A stretch of DNA of 64,000 nt from positions 62,001 through 126,000 of the forward strand of contig CACDVH010000001.1 in the NCBI GenBank assembly GCA_902556205.1. The letters run 5' to 3'. Made by a program: the position numbers and the translations under genes. How positions within the stretch are numbered: the stretch's first letter is position 1; every line of letters starts with the position of its first letter. Under the pieces are notes generated by a model. It did not search any database, had not been told where the DNA came from, and saw only the letters and a list, made by a program, of their open reading frames with translations. Shown in pieces: positions 18,403 through 27,459 of this stretch. Source of the DNA: an uncultured Gammaproteobacteria bacterium. Lineage in GTDB: Bacteria; Pseudomonadota; Gammaproteobacteria; PS1; Pseudothioglobaceae.

Positions 18403-20856
18403 ATGAACTGGCGAACAAAAACCGAAAATAAAATAGAGCTGTTTTCTGACTGGATTTTTGACAATGCTAAGAAAACTATCATGGCGATTGTTGTTTTAGT
18501 CGTTGCGATTGGATCTCAACTGCCCTCTCTTAAGGTAGATACAACAACTGAGGGGTTTTTACATAAAACAGACCCAATGCGAGTTGAGTACGATGTTTTT
18601 AGAGATCAGTTTGGCCGTGATGAAAAACTCATGATTGCGGTGAAAACCAAAAATATTTTTGATCTTGGCTTTTTAGAAAAACTCGATAGTTTTCACCATG
18701 CTTTAGAGAGCGAGCTTCCAAATATTAAGGCTGTTGACTCGCTCATAAATGCAAGAAATACCTATGGAATTGAGGGCGAGCTTATTGTTGAGCCTCTCAT
18801 TGACAGCCTACCAAAAAACAATGATGACCTTATCAAGTTAAAAGAAACGGTAACAAATAATAGTCTGTATGAAAACTCTCTCTACAGTGAAGACTTCACC
18901 ATGACAACAGTCACAATTGATACAGAAACCTATTCAAGCACAGGGACCTCACAAGAGATTGAAAGTTTTGAGTTTGATGACGGCCTAGAGTTTGATGACG
19001 GCCTAGAGTTTGATGACGGCCTAGAGTTTGATGAAGAGGCTCTTGGCGAACAAAGACTCTATTTAACAGACGCTGAAAATGATGAAATTATTGCTGAAAC
19101 GCAGAAAATCATGGAGCGATTTAATGACAGTAATTTTGAAATCTACTTGTCTGGCTCTGCAGCGATTGCGGGAATCTTTAAACAAGCGCTAATGAACGAT
19201 TCGGCTGTCTTTATTAGTCTAATGATGATTGTAATTATGGTTGTTTTGTTCGCTTTGTTCAGGAGAGTCTCCGGAGTAATTCTGCCATTAGCTTGTGTTT
19301 CATTAACCCTTATAATGACTGTATCTCTGATGTCAATTTTTTCTGCGCCATTCACTATGGCTACCCAAATTATGCCAACGTTTCTTCTAGCGGTTGTGAC
19401 AAGTGCTTCGATTCATTTGCTGGCAGTTTTTTATAAAGACTTTGCAACAACTAATGATACAAAAAAATCCTTGAGATATGCAATGGGACATTCTGGTTTG
19501 GCTATTATTATGACTTCGATTACTACTGCAGTAGGTCTTTGGTCTTTTTCATTTTCTGGAGTAGCGCCAGTTGCAGACCTTGGTATTTTTGCCAGTAGTG
19601 GTGTAATGGTTGGGCTGGTTTTTACATTGGTTTTTTTGCCGTCGTTGATATCGGTAACTAAGTTTAGGCCAATTAAGCAAAGGGCAGGTAAGGACGGTCA
19701 AACCTTTATGGATAAAGCGCTCATAGGAATCAGCGTTTTTGCAACTAGCAAGCCAAAACTAATTATTTCAGTTAGTGCTGTTGTAATAATCTGTGCCGCC
19801 ATTATTGCTTCACAACTCAGGTTTTCCCACTTTCCACTTCAATGGCTGCCAGAAGATAATTTTGCACGCGTAGCCACTGAGGCAGTGGATGAAAACTTAA
19901 AGGGCTCACTGACCCTAGAGGTGATTATTGATACCGAGAAAACCAATGGTCTTTATAACCCAGAGGTCTTGAGAGTTATTGATGATGTCTCTCAAAACAT
20001 TAACTCAATTTCTACGGGCAATATGTTTGTTGGAAAGGTTATCAGCTATATCGATGTTATTAAAGAAACCAACAGGGCTTTGAATGAAAACCGTGATGAG
20101 TACTACGCTATCCCAGACGACCGTGACCTTATTGCCCAAGAATTTTTACTTTTTGAAAGTAGTGGTAATAATGACCTTGCGAGCCTCGTGGACTCTAACT
20201 ATTCTAAAGCCAGGCTTACTTTAAAAACCCCATTCATAGACTCTCTTGAGGCAAATATATTTATTGATAATGCACAGCTCTACCTTGACCAAAAGTTCGG
20301 CTCTCTGGCAAAGGTAACTTTTACAGGGATAGGCACACTGATGACTGTGACCTTTGAAGAGGCAATTTACAGTAGCGCAGTGAGCTATGTTTTGGCGTTT
20401 TCGCTTATTGCCATATTGATGGTTTTATTAATTGGTAATGTTAAGATTGGGCTCATTAGCATGATTCCCAATCTATTGCCGATCATTATTCTCTCTACAA
20501 TAATGGTGATTTTCAAAATGCCTTTAGATATGTTTACGCTGTTAATTGGAGCAATTGCATTGGGCTTGGCTGTTGACGATACGGTCCACTTTATGCACAA
20601 CTTTAGAAGATACGAGTTGCAGTATAACGATGTTGACAAGGCGGTTCGTTTAACGCTACTGGGAACTGGAAGAGCAATAACTCTCACATCTATCGTTTTG
20701 GCCCTTGGGTTTCTCGTGCTTACATTTTCTCAGATGAACAATATGTTTGATTTTGGTGTTTTAACTGCAAGCGCAATACTGGTGGCGTTATTGGCTGATT
20801 TTTTTCTGATGCCAGCAATTATGAAGATAATCATCAAGGACAAAACGAGCATATAA
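18403..20856 (+). CDS. RND/MMPL superfamily exporter
   Basis: This 817-residue inner-membrane protein has the duplicated RND layout: one N-terminal helix (about 27-45), a large periplasmic loop, a block of five helices (about 265-420), another helix near 450, a second loop and a final helix block (about 660-810). It belongs to the predicted exporters related to MmpL and the hopanoid transporter HpnN, not to the tripartite AcrB type. The sequence AVDDTVHFMHNF in the second block is a family hallmark, with the acidic pair likely in proton coupling. The first loop contains a tandem FDDGLE repeat near residue 190-212. No partner lipoprotein is adjacent. The cargo is unknown; lipids or other hydrophobic compounds are likely for the family. 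Confidence 0.85.
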   Translation: MNWRTKTENKIELFSDWIFDNAKKTIMAIVVLVVAIGSQLPSLKVDTTTEGFLHKTDPMRVEYDVFRDQFGRDEKLMIAVKTKNIFDLGFLEKLDSFHHALESELPNIKAVDSLINARNTYGIEGELIVEPLIDSLPKNNDDLIKLKETVTNNSLYENSLYSEDFTMTTVTIDTETYSSTGTSQEIESFEFDDGLEFDDGLEFDDGLEFDEEALGEQRLYLTDAENDEIIAETQKIMERFNDSNFEIYLSGSAAIAGIFKQALMNDSAVFISLMMIVIMVVLFALFRRVSGVILPLACVSLTLIMTVSLMSIFSAPFTMATQIMPTFLLAVVTSASIHLLAVFYKDFATTNDTKKSLRYAMGHSGLAIIMTSITTAVGLWSFSFSGVAPVADLGIFASSGVMVGLVFTLVFLPSLISVTKFRPIKQRAGKDGQTFMDKALIGISVFATSKPKLIISVSAVVIICAAIIASQLRFSHFPLQWLPEDNFARVATEAVDENLKGSLTLEVIIDTEKTNGLYNPEVLRVIDDVSQNINSISTGNMFVGKVISYIDVIKETNRALNENRDEYYAIPDDRDLIAQEFLLFESSGNNDLASLVDSNYSKARLTLKTPFIDSLEANIFIDNAQLYLDQKFGSLAKVTFTGIGTLMTVTFEEAIYSSAVSYVLAFSLIAILMVLLIGNVKIGLISMIPNLLPIIILSTIMVIFKMPLDMFTLLIGAIALGLAVDDTVHFMHNFRRYELQYNDVDKAVRLTLLGTGRAITLTSIVLALGFLVLTFSQMNNMFDFGVLTASAILVALLADFFLMPAIMKIIIKDKTSI
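18970..19034 (+). repeat. 18-bp in-frame tandem repeat inside the RND exporter gene
   Basis: Three identical copies of GAGTTTGATGACGGCCTA (18970-19023), then a partial fourth, encode EFDDGL repeats in the first periplasmic loop. Exact copies suggest recent slippage expansion; the acidic segment could bind cations or simply be a flexible spacer. Confidence 0.9.
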
Positions 20857-20872
20857 AGAAAGTGTTCAAAAA

Positions 20873-20896
20873 AAAGGACGCATTAAGGCGTCCTTT
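20873..20896. terminator. Bidirectional Rho-independent terminator between the RND gene and tsf
   Basis: A perfect 9-bp stem AAAGGACGC/GCGTCCTTT with loop ATTAAG is bordered by an A-run on the left and T-rich sequence on the right. It lies between two convergent genes and can end transcription from both sides. Confidence 0.85.
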
Positions 20897-20918
20897 GATT
20901 TGAAAAGAGCTATGAGAA

Positions 20919-21797
20919 CTAAGCTTGAGCTTGAGCCATCACCTCTTCGACAAAGTTGTCTTCTTTTTTCTCTATTCCTTCACCAACTTCATATCGAATA
21001 AAAGACACAACTTCTGCATTTTTCGACTTCACAAGGTCGCCAACAGTCATGTCAGGGTCCTTAACAAAGGCCTGCCCATAAAGGGTTACCTCATTGACAA
21101 ATTTTTTCATTCTTCCGACAATCATTTTTTCAATGATATTATCAGGCTTGCCACTTTCTTTTGCTTGCTCAATAAAGATTGCTTTCTCTCTCTCAAGTAG
21201 ATCACTAGAAAGCTGATCTTCACTAACACACTCTGGCCTAGAGGCAGCAATGTGCATTGCGACATCTTTAGCTAATTCAGCGTCATTTGATGAAAGAACA
21301 GTCAAAACCGCAATTCGATCACCATGCTTGTAGGCACCTAAAATCCCAGCATCAGTGCTAACTATCTGCACTCTCCTTACTGAAATGTTTTCACCAATCT
21401 TTGCAATGATTCCCTCTCTGGCCTCGTCAACGGTTTCTCCAGAGTCCAGCTTTTGGCTTAAAAAACTCTCAACTGACTCAGGCTTGTTTTTGAGGGCAAG
21501 TGCACCGAGAACCTCTACAAAATCAATAAAAGCAGAGCCTTTTGTGACAAAGTCAGTTTCAGAGTTGACCTCAAGAATCGCGGCAAGTTTATTGTCATCA
21601 CTGATCGTCACATTCACCAGCCCTTCAGAAGCAACCCGTCCAGCTTTCTTTGCAGCTTTTGCTGCACCTGAAGCTCTCATCAAGTCAATTGCTGCCTCAA
21701 GGTCAGCATTAGTTTCAACTAGTGCCTTCTTGCAGTCCATCATTCCTGCGCCAGTTCTTTCTCTTAATTCTTTAACTAAAGCGGCTGTGATTGCCAT
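20919..21797 (-). CDS. tsf: Elongation factor Ts
   Basis: EF-Ts is the nucleotide-exchange factor that recycles EF-Tu-GDP. The 292-residue product has the N-terminal TGAGMMDCKKAL block near residue 15 and the core motif LEVNSETDFVTKG near 75. A dimerisation region follows, and the C-terminal module contains YGQAFVKDP. Length is standard. rpsB lies 30 bp upstream in the same direction. pyrH and frr do not follow; a strong terminator does. Confidence 0.97.
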   Translation of the reverse strand: MAITAALVKELRERTGAGMMDCKKALVETNADLEAAIDLMRASGAAKAAKKAGRVASEGLVNVTISDDNKLAAILEVNSETDFVTKGSAFIDFVEVLGALALKNKPESVESFLSQKLDSGETVDEAREGIIAKIGENISVRRVQIVSTDAGILGAYKHGDRIAVLTVLSSNDAELAKDVAMHIAASRPECVSEDQLSSDLLEREKAIFIEQAKESGKPDNIIEKMIVGRMKKFVNEVTLYGQAFVKDPDMTVGDLVKSKNAEVVSFIRYEVGEGIEKKEDNFVEEVMAQAQA

Positions 21798-21827
21798 ATT
21801 AATGTCTCCTATATAAGCCGAACTTGA

Positions 21828-22766
21828 TTACTTATCGGCCTCAGTTTTCTTAGTAGTGGCTTTTTTAGCTGCAGGCTTTTTAGCCGCAGGTTTTTTAGTG
21901 GCCTCTTTCTTTGCTGCAGGCTTTTTAGCCGCAGGCTCAGCCTTTTTGGCTGCAGGCTTTTTAGCCGCAGGCTTCTTCTCTTCAGCAGGCGCTTCTGCTT
22001 CAGCATTGTCTTCAGAAGCCTCTTTCTCTGCTGCAGGCTTTTTATCCGCAGGCTCAGCCTTTTTGGCTGCAGGCTTTGTTTCAACAATAGATGCTTTGGC
22101 TTCTAAAACCGCATCTGCAATTTTTCTTGCATAGTAACCTATTGCCCTGATTGAGTCATCATTTCCCGCTATGACATAATCGATGCCCTCAGGATTATGA
22201 TTAGAATCTACAACACCTATAATTGGAAGGCGAAGAGTTTGAGCTTCTCTAACGGCATTTTTTTCGTGACCAATATCAACCACAAAGACAACGTCAGGTA
22301 TGGTGCCAAGATCTTTAATGCCGCCAAGGCTTCTTTCTAATTTCTCCATCTCGCGGGTCATCACGAGCGCCTCTTTCTTAGTAAATTGTGCAAAGTTTTC
22401 CTCTGCAAGAAACTCTAAATCTTTAAGTCGCTTGATAGACGCCTTGATGGTTTTGTAGTTTGTCATCATTCCACCTAACCAGCGATGATTAACATAAGGC
22501 ATGCCACAACGAATGGCCTCTTCTTTAATTATGTTGCTTGCTGCTCTTTTTGTTCCTACAAAAAGAATTGACCCTCCTTGAGATGCAGTTTTGCTAGCAA
22601 AATTTAGCACATCATTAAACTGGGGCAGGGTTTTTTCTAAATTGATTATGTGAACACCGTTTCGTGTTCCGTAAATATAAGGCTCCATTTTTGGGTGCCA
22701 AAAACGAGACCTATGGCCGAAGTGAACACCGGCCTCTAACATTTTTTTCATTGACGCTTTCGCCAT
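21828..22766 (-). CDS. rpsB: 30S ribosomal protein S2 with an 80-residue lysine/alanine/proline-rich tail
   Basis: S2 binds the 30S platform and helps assemble S1. I start at the ATG giving [10 protein letters not shown], which has an AGGAGA ribosome-binding site 7-8 bases upstream, rather than 20 codons further out. The S2 core occupies 1-228, with [45 protein letters not shown] and the final helices. Residues 229-312 are extra: about nine imperfect PAAKK units, interrupted by an acidic stretch at about 246-264, resembling histone H1 or AlgP-type tails. S2 is normally about 240 residues. The frame is intact and the stop is followed by tsf 30 bp later, so this is a real extension. It probably contacts RNA or protein electrostatically; the function is unknown. 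Confidence 0.95.
   Translation of the reverse strand: MAKASMKKMLEAGVHFGHRSRFWHPKMEPYIYGTRNGVHIINLEKTLPQFNDVLNFASKTASQGGSILFVGTKRAASNIIKEEAIRCGMPYVNHRWLGGMMTNYKTIKASIKRLKDLEFLAEENFAQFTKKEALVMTREMEKLERSLGGIKDLGTIPDVVFVVDIGHEKNAVREAQTLRLPIIGVVDSNHNPEGIDYVIAGNDDSIRAIGYYARKIADAVLEAKASIVETKPAAKKAEPADKKPAAEKEASEDNAEAEAPAEEKKPAAKKPAAKKAEPAAKKPAAKKEATKKPAAKKPAAKKATTKKTEADK
21838..22083 (-). repeat. Degenerate tandem repeat coding the PAAKK tail of S2
   Basis: On the reverse strand, units of about 15 bp encoding KPAAK recur, many with the same GCAGGC/TTTTTAGC codon pattern seen on the forward strand. The near-identical codons imply expansion by slippage or unequal exchange. They make other frames of the region look artificially open, so the apparent ORFs there are shadows. 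Confidence 0.8.
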
Positions 22767-23123
22767 ACATTTCTCCTGGGTTAAGACTTCCACATTGCCT
22801 ATTAGCCAACCCCTTTTAAAGGGCACCCTGACTAATATTGGGGCGCTGTGTGATACATTAAATTACTGGCGTTGTTATTACAAAGCCGTTCCTTTTCCAA
22901 CCAAATTGTTGAAAGGCGGCAATTATCCCATATTTTTTCTAAATACGCAAAGACTATTTGATCGACTATTTTTCTCTGCAAGGCTTCTGACGCATTAGGT
23001 GCAACGCAAAAAAAGACTCGTTATAATTAAGCCTTTTTTCAGTTTTTCGCGCCAGTTTTTGGTTATGATAGTGCATAGAGCTATTAAAGGGGAGGCTCAA
23101 AATTACATATTTAATTGTTGTTT
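22767..23123. other. Intergenic region between divergent rpsB and the FAD oxidoreductase cluster
   Basis: This gap of about 350 bp should hold the promoter and leader of rpsB-tsf (leftward) and the promoter of the lipid-modification cluster (rightward). A symmetric element CCCCTTTTAAAGGG around 22810 lies in the rpsB leader and may be part of an autoregulatory structure. A forward TATAAT stands at 23022-23027 without a convincing -35 box. I see no RNA gene or further coding sequence. Confidence 0.5.
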
Positions 23124-24371
23124 ATGAAGGTTGCTATTATTGGAAGCGGTATAGCGGGGTTAACCGCGGCTTATCTTTTACAAAAAGATCATGACATTAG
23201 TGTTTTTGAAGCAAACGACTATATTGGTGGACATACCCATACACACGAGATAAGCCAGAACAACAAAACATGGAGGGTTGATTCAGGATTCATTGTCTAT
23301 AACGAAAAAACCTATCCTAATTTTATAAAGCTCCTAAAAGAATTAAAAGTAAAGGTTCAAAAAACCACCATGGGGTTCAGCGTTAAGGCGCCATCACAAA
23401 ACCTTGAGTATTCAGGAGGCTCTCTAAATACAGTTTTTGCCCAGAGACTTAATTTGTTTAAGCCAGCCTTTTTGATTATGCTTAAGGATATCATTCGCTT
23501 TAATCGTCTTGCTAAAATAGAGCTTTCCGGGGTTGACGAGACAACAACCATTCTTAGTTTCTTAGAAAAACACAAGTTTAGCAAACCCTTTATTGAGAAT
23601 TATATTATTCCAATGGGGGCAGCAATTTGGTCAACTGCAGCTAACAAAACAACAGAAATGCCAGCAGCGTTTTATATTCGATTTTTTCAAAATCATGGGC
23701 TTCTCCAAATATTCAAGCGTCCACAATGGTTTGTAATAAAGGGTGGCTCAAAGTCCTATGTTGAAAAGATAATTGAAGGTTTTCAGGAAAAAATTTTTCT
23801 ATCTAGGCCTGTCATAAAAGTTGAGCGCAGTCCTTCTGAGGTAAAGATTTATTGTGACAAAGAGCCTGATCCAATATTGTTTGATAAAGTTATCTTTGCC
23901 ACCCATAGTGACCAAGCACTGGAGCTACTTGAGGACCCAAGTGATGATGAAAAGTCAGTTCTTGAAGCTTTGCCCTATCAAAAAAATACAGCTATAGTTC
24001 ATACTGATGTATCACTAATGCCAAAAATTAAAAAAACCTGGTCAAGCTGGAATTATTTGTTAAGTGGCGATTTAAATAGACCTGTCACACTGACCTATAA
24101 TATGAATATCCTTCAATCATTGGACGCGAAACCAGACTTTTTAGTCACCCTTAATAGTTTGAACGAAATCAGCCCTTCAAAAATAATTAAAAAAGTTGAG
24201 TACTCACACCCTCTCTTTACAGTGAGCGGGATTCATGCGCAGAAGAAAAAAAGTCAAATCAGCGGCCATAAAAATACATATTATTGCGGTGCATATTGGG
24301 GTAACGGTTTTCATGAAGACGGAGTGAACAGTGCGCTCGATGTTTGTAAGGCTTTTGGAGTCTCGCTATGA
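23124..24371 (+). CDS. FAD-dependent amine-oxidase-like oxidoreductase (COG2907 type) of a fatty-acyl modification cluster
   Basis: This flavoprotein has an N-terminal Rossmann motif, VAIIGSGIAGLTAAYLL, a FAD-contact segment with GGHTHT near residue 40, and a C-terminal FAD-closing segment with CGAYWGNGFHEDG near 395. I start at the ATG before KVAIIGSG (415 residues); upstream TTG codons are less likely. The closest known family members are amine-oxidase-like NAD/FAD proteins found beside DUF1365 and CFA-synthase genes, in some bacteria under control of singlet-oxygen sigma factors. In Rhodobacter sphaeroides, genes of such clusters make methylated and furan fatty acids. A role as acyl-chain desaturase or dehydrogenase is inference. 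Its stop overlaps the next start by 4 bp. Confidence 0.82.
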   Translation: MKVAIIGSGIAGLTAAYLLQKDHDISVFEANDYIGGHTHTHEISQNNKTWRVDSGFIVYNEKTYPNFIKLLKELKVKVQKTTMGFSVKAPSQNLEYSGGSLNTVFAQRLNLFKPAFLIMLKDIIRFNRLAKIELSGVDETTTILSFLEKHKFSKPFIENYIIPMGAAIWSTAANKTTEMPAAFYIRFFQNHGLLQIFKRPQWFVIKGGSKSYVEKIIEGFQEKIFLSRPVIKVERSPSEVKIYCDKEPDPILFDKVIFATHSDQALELLEDPSDDEKSVLEALPYQKNTAIVHTDVSLMPKIKKTWSSWNYLLSGDLNRPVTLTYNMNILQSLDAKPDFLVTLNSLNEISPSKIIKKVEYSHPLFTVSGIHAQKKKSQISGHKNTYYCGAYWGNGFHEDGVNSALDVCKAFGVSL

Positions 24372-25132
24372 GCCTTTCTAAAATGCATCATTTATACTGG
24401 GGCACTATCAGTCATCACAGGCATACTCCATTCAATCGGTTTTTTAAGTATCCTATTTTTATGGCTTATGTTGATATCTCTAATCTGGCCTCTGTCATGA
24501 AGCCCTCTATGCTTTGGAACATCAACAAGCCTGCAATCGTTTCCTACAGGAGACAGGACTATCATGGGGATCCCACAATAGGTCTAGAAGAGGCTGTTAG
24601 AAAAACCATGCATGAAAAAACAGGTAGAGAATTCAAAGGCCCAATTAGGCTGCTTACTCATTTAAGGTACTTTGGGCACTGTTTCAATCCTGTTAGCTTT
24701 TATTACTGTTTTGATGAAAACGATAAAAAAGTTGAGGCTATAATGGCCGAAGTCACTAATACTCCATGGAAAGAAAGACACTCATACGTTATAAATGAGC
24801 GCCTGGATTCGAGCAGTAAGCAAAGCTTTACTGCCACCCCAAAAAAACAATTCCATGTTAGTCCTTTTTGGGGGATGGACCACGAATATGAGTGGTTTTT
24901 TTCTAACCCTGAAGAGGCTTTAAATGTAATAATGAAAAACTATAAAGATGGAGAAAAGGTATTCAATGTTGCGCTGAGTCTAAAAAGGCGCGCTTTCAGT
25001 AAGAAGGGGCTTATTAAGGCCATTATTAGGTTTCCATTTGCAACTCTGATGGTCGTCTACAGAATCCATTGGCAGGCCCTGATGCTTTTAATCAGAAGGG
25101 CTCCATTTTTTACACACCCAGATAAACTATGA
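24368..25132 (+). CDS. DUF1365 family protein
   Basis: The 254-residue protein matches DUF1365: an N-terminal YWGTISHHRHTPFNRFF block, the central RLLTHLRYFGHCFNPVSFYY motif, then EVTNTPWKERHSYV and HVSPFWGMD. Several conserved histidines and a cysteine (RYFGHCFNPV) could bind metal, but no function has been proven for the family as far as I know. It is almost always next to the FAD oxidoreductase and CFA-synthase genes, as here, with ATGA overlaps on both sides showing translational coupling. A role in the same acyl-lipid modification is inferred from this linkage. Confidence 0.85.
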   Translation: MSLSKMHHLYWGTISHHRHTPFNRFFKYPIFMAYVDISNLASVMKPSMLWNINKPAIVSYRRQDYHGDPTIGLEEAVRKTMHEKTGREFKGPIRLLTHLRYFGHCFNPVSFYYCFDENDKKVEAIMAEVTNTPWKERHSYVINERLDSSSKQSFTATPKKQFHVSPFWGMDHEYEWFFSNPEEALNVIMKNYKDGEKVFNVALSLKRRAFSKKGLIKAIIRFPFATLMVVYRIHWQALMLLIRRAPFFTHPDKL

Positions 25133-26418
25133 CAAAAGAAAAACAATTTAAAGACAAGTTATCCGTTGATTCTCTTGCGAACAGCATTCAAGCAATGCAA
25201 AAAAGCACCCGTACAACATCTTTTTTTAAAAACATTTTATTTAGAAAGCTAAAAAGTATTAAGAATGGAGAGCTAACTATTGTTGATGGCAACAGCAAAC
25301 ACGCTTTTGGCAATCCAGAGTCTGAGTTTAAAGCAGAGCTGGAAGTTTTTTCGCAAGAGTTCTACGTTTTTTTAGGAAGCGGGGGAACAAACGGCGCTGC
25401 AGAAGCCTTCACTGCTGGATACTGGGGCTCTAATAACCTTGTCAAGTTAATACAGCTTATTATAAAAAATAAAAAAACTTTGCTTGACCTAGAGTCTGGC
25501 TTTGCAAGACTGGCCAATCCAATTACAAAACTAATTCATAAAAAAAGACAAAATACTTTAACGGGAAGTAAAAACAATATCTTGGCCCACTATGATTTGA
25601 GCAACGACTTTTACAAGCTTTGGCTAGATCCAACAATGACATACTCAAGCGGAGTGTTTCCAAAAAAGAATTCAAGTATGAAAGAGGCATCTGTTGAAAA
25701 ACTAGATAGGATTTGTAGAAAACTTAAGCTTAAAAGCACAGACCATGTTCTTGAAATTGGCACAGGGTGGGGGAGCTTTGCAATTCATGCTGCTAAAAAT
25801 TATGGCTGCAAGGTTACAACAACAACGATCTCTGACAAACAGTTTCAATACGCTTCAGAGCTTATATCTAAAGAAGGCCTTGATAACAAAATAACGCTTT
25901 TAAGCAAAGACTATCGCGAGCTTGAGGGTTCTTTTGATAAGGTTGTGTCTATTGAGATGATCGAGGCTGTTGGTGCTGAGTATGTTCCTGGGTTTTTTGA
26001 AAAAGCATCCTCGTTGTTGAAAATAAATGGACTCATGCTGCTCCAAGGAATAACCTACAATGACCCCGACTTTGATGCTTATAAGAGCTCCGTTGACTTT
26101 ATCAGGAAATATATTTTCCCAGGCTCGTGTCTTGTTGCAATGCCACAAATATTACAAGCGATCAAAGATAAAACAGACATGGCGATGATACACTCTGAAG
26201 ACATTACTCATCACTATGCAAGAACCCTAGAGATTTGGCGTGAAGACTTTCTGGCTGTTTTGCCTCAGGTTAAAGAACTCGGTTTTTCAGAGCCTTTCAC
26301 GAGGATTTGGAATTTTTACCTGGTCTACTGTGAAGCAGGGTTTCTCGAAAACCTAATTGGAGACTTTCAGATTGTGTTTGCAAAGCCGGACTCAAGAAAT
26401 ATTCAAATTACATATTAA
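25129..26418 (+). CDS. Cyclopropane-fatty-acyl-phospholipid synthase family methyltransferase with altered active site
   Basis: This 429-residue SAM-dependent enzyme has the CFA-synthase layout: an N-terminal lipid-interacting domain (to about 140), then HYDLSNDFYKLW and the SAM loop LEIGTGWGSFA near 207, then VSIEMIEAVG near 270. Known CFA synthases bind bicarbonate with a cysteine in YSCAYW and a histidine in LLHTI. Here the corresponding segments read MTYSSGVF and LLQGI, so both residues appear replaced (Ser and Gln), while the glutamate of IEMIEAVG is kept. The product may thus be a methylated or methylene fatty acyl chain rather than a cyclopropane. Overlaps of 4 bp with DUF1365 and 3 bp to the next gene show tight coupling. 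Confidence 0.88.
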   Translation: MTKEKQFKDKLSVDSLANSIQAMQKSTRTTSFFKNILFRKLKSIKNGELTIVDGNSKHAFGNPESEFKAELEVFSQEFYVFLGSGGTNGAAEAFTAGYWGSNNLVKLIQLIIKNKKTLLDLESGFARLANPITKLIHKKRQNTLTGSKNNILAHYDLSNDFYKLWLDPTMTYSSGVFPKKNSSMKEASVEKLDRICRKLKLKSTDHVLEIGTGWGSFAIHAAKNYGCKVTTTTISDKQFQYASELISKEGLDNKITLLSKDYRELEGSFDKVVSIEMIEAVGAEYVPGFFEKASSLLKINGLMLLQGITYNDPDFDAYKSSVDFIRKYIFPGSCLVAMPQILQAIKDKTDMAMIHSEDITHHYARTLEIWREDFLAVLPQVKELGFSEPFTRIWNFYLVYCEAGFLENLIGDFQIVFAKPDSRNIQITY

Positions 26419-26421
26419 CTG

Positions 26422-27459
26422 ATGATTACTTTATTAATTAAACTTGCAGAAAAAGGTCTATTGCCCGACTCATTTATCAGATTTGGAATAAAACGCCTGT
26501 GCAGTGAGCGCTTGGTGAAGGCATCAAGCTTTAGTGATGACGATATGGAAAAAGAGCATGCAGCATGGATTGAAGTTTTAAAGAAAAGCCCAATTGCACT
26601 TGTTCCAGAAAAAGCAAACGAACAGCACTATGAAGTTCCTCCGAGACTCTTTGAGCTCGTGCTTGGAAATAAGCTAAAGTATAGCTCAGGATTTTGGCCA
26701 GAGGGCATATCTTCACTAGACCAGTCTGAGTCTGCCATGCTTGATCTAACATCTGAGAGAGCGGGGCTGATTGATGGCCAAGACATATTAGAGCTAGGGT
26801 GCGGGTGGGGCTCTTTAACGCTATACATGGCAGAGCATTTTCCAAAAAGCAAAATTACCGCAGTTAGCAACTCCAATGACCAGAGAAAGTTTATTGAAGA
26901 AAAGTGCAGACAGCTTAAACTAGACAATGTCAGGGTTATAACTGCAGACATGAATGACTTTAAGGCTGAAGGATTATTTGATCGAGTTGTTTCAATCGAG
27001 ATGTTTGAGCATATGCGCAACTATGAAAAATTGCTTGGCAGGGTTAATACGTGGTTAAAAAAAGAGGGAAAGTTGTTTGTACACATATTTTCTCATCAAA
27101 AGGTTGCCTATCCTTTTGAAGATAATGATGATGCAGACTGGATGGCAAGAGAGTTTTTTAGTGGAGGTCAAATGCCCTCTCATAGGTTGTTGATGAGCTT
27201 TCCAGACCAAATGAAAATAGAAAAGGACTGGAGAGTGAGCGGTACACACTATGAAAAAACCTCTCTTGCTTGGCTTCAAAAGATGGACAAAAATAAAGCC
27301 GAGGTTTTAGAGCTCTTTAAGAAAACTTATGGAGAAAATGACGCTAAATCATGGTTCCAAAGATGGCGAATTTTTTTCATGTCTTGCGAGGTTCTTTTTG
27401 GGTTTGGTCGCGGCTCTGAATGGGGTGTCTCCCACTACCTTTTTGAGAAGCCACAATGA
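26422..27459 (+). CDS. Second CFA-synthase-like SAM methyltransferase, shorter type
   Basis: This 345-residue protein belongs to the CFA-synthase-like group that also contains plant coclaurine N-methyltransferases. It has QHYEVPPRLFEL, KYSSGFWPEG, the SAM loop LELGCGWGSL near 120, VSIEMFEHM near 192 and a C-terminal WRVSGTHYEKTSLAWL block. It lacks the long N-terminal domain of the preceding paralogue. Two different CFA-family enzymes in one operon suggest successive or alternative methyl transfers on one acyl chain. The substrate is unknown; a small-molecule methyltransferase is an alternative. It overlaps the next gene by 4 bp. Confidence 0.85.
   Translation: MITLLIKLAEKGLLPDSFIRFGIKRLCSERLVKASSFSDDDMEKEHAAWIEVLKKSPIALVPEKANEQHYEVPPRLFELVLGNKLKYSSGFWPEGISSLDQSESAMLDLTSERAGLIDGQDILELGCGWGSLTLYMAEHFPKSKITAVSNSNDQRKFIEEKCRQLKLDNVRVITADMNDFKAEGLFDRVVSIEMFEHMRNYEKLLGRVNTWLKKEGKLFVHIFSHQKVAYPFEDNDDADWMAREFFSGGQMPSHRLLMSFPDQMKIEKDWRVSGTHYEKTSLAWLQKMDKNKAEVLELFKKTYGENDAKSWFQRWRIFFMSCEVLFGFGRGSEWGVSHYLFEKPQ

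Noticed and set aside
18970-19034. Short repeats considered as a CRISPR array
   Set aside because: The units are contiguous, in frame and without spacers, so they are a coding tandem repeat.
21355-21816. 153-codon forward open frame opposite tsf
   Set aside because: It lies wholly opposite conserved EF-Ts codons and shows no family resemblance.
21809-22134. Open frames of about 92 codons on both strands within the rpsB tail
   Set aside because: They arise from the repetitive PAAKK coding DNA, which lacks stops in several frames; only the S2 frame is supported.
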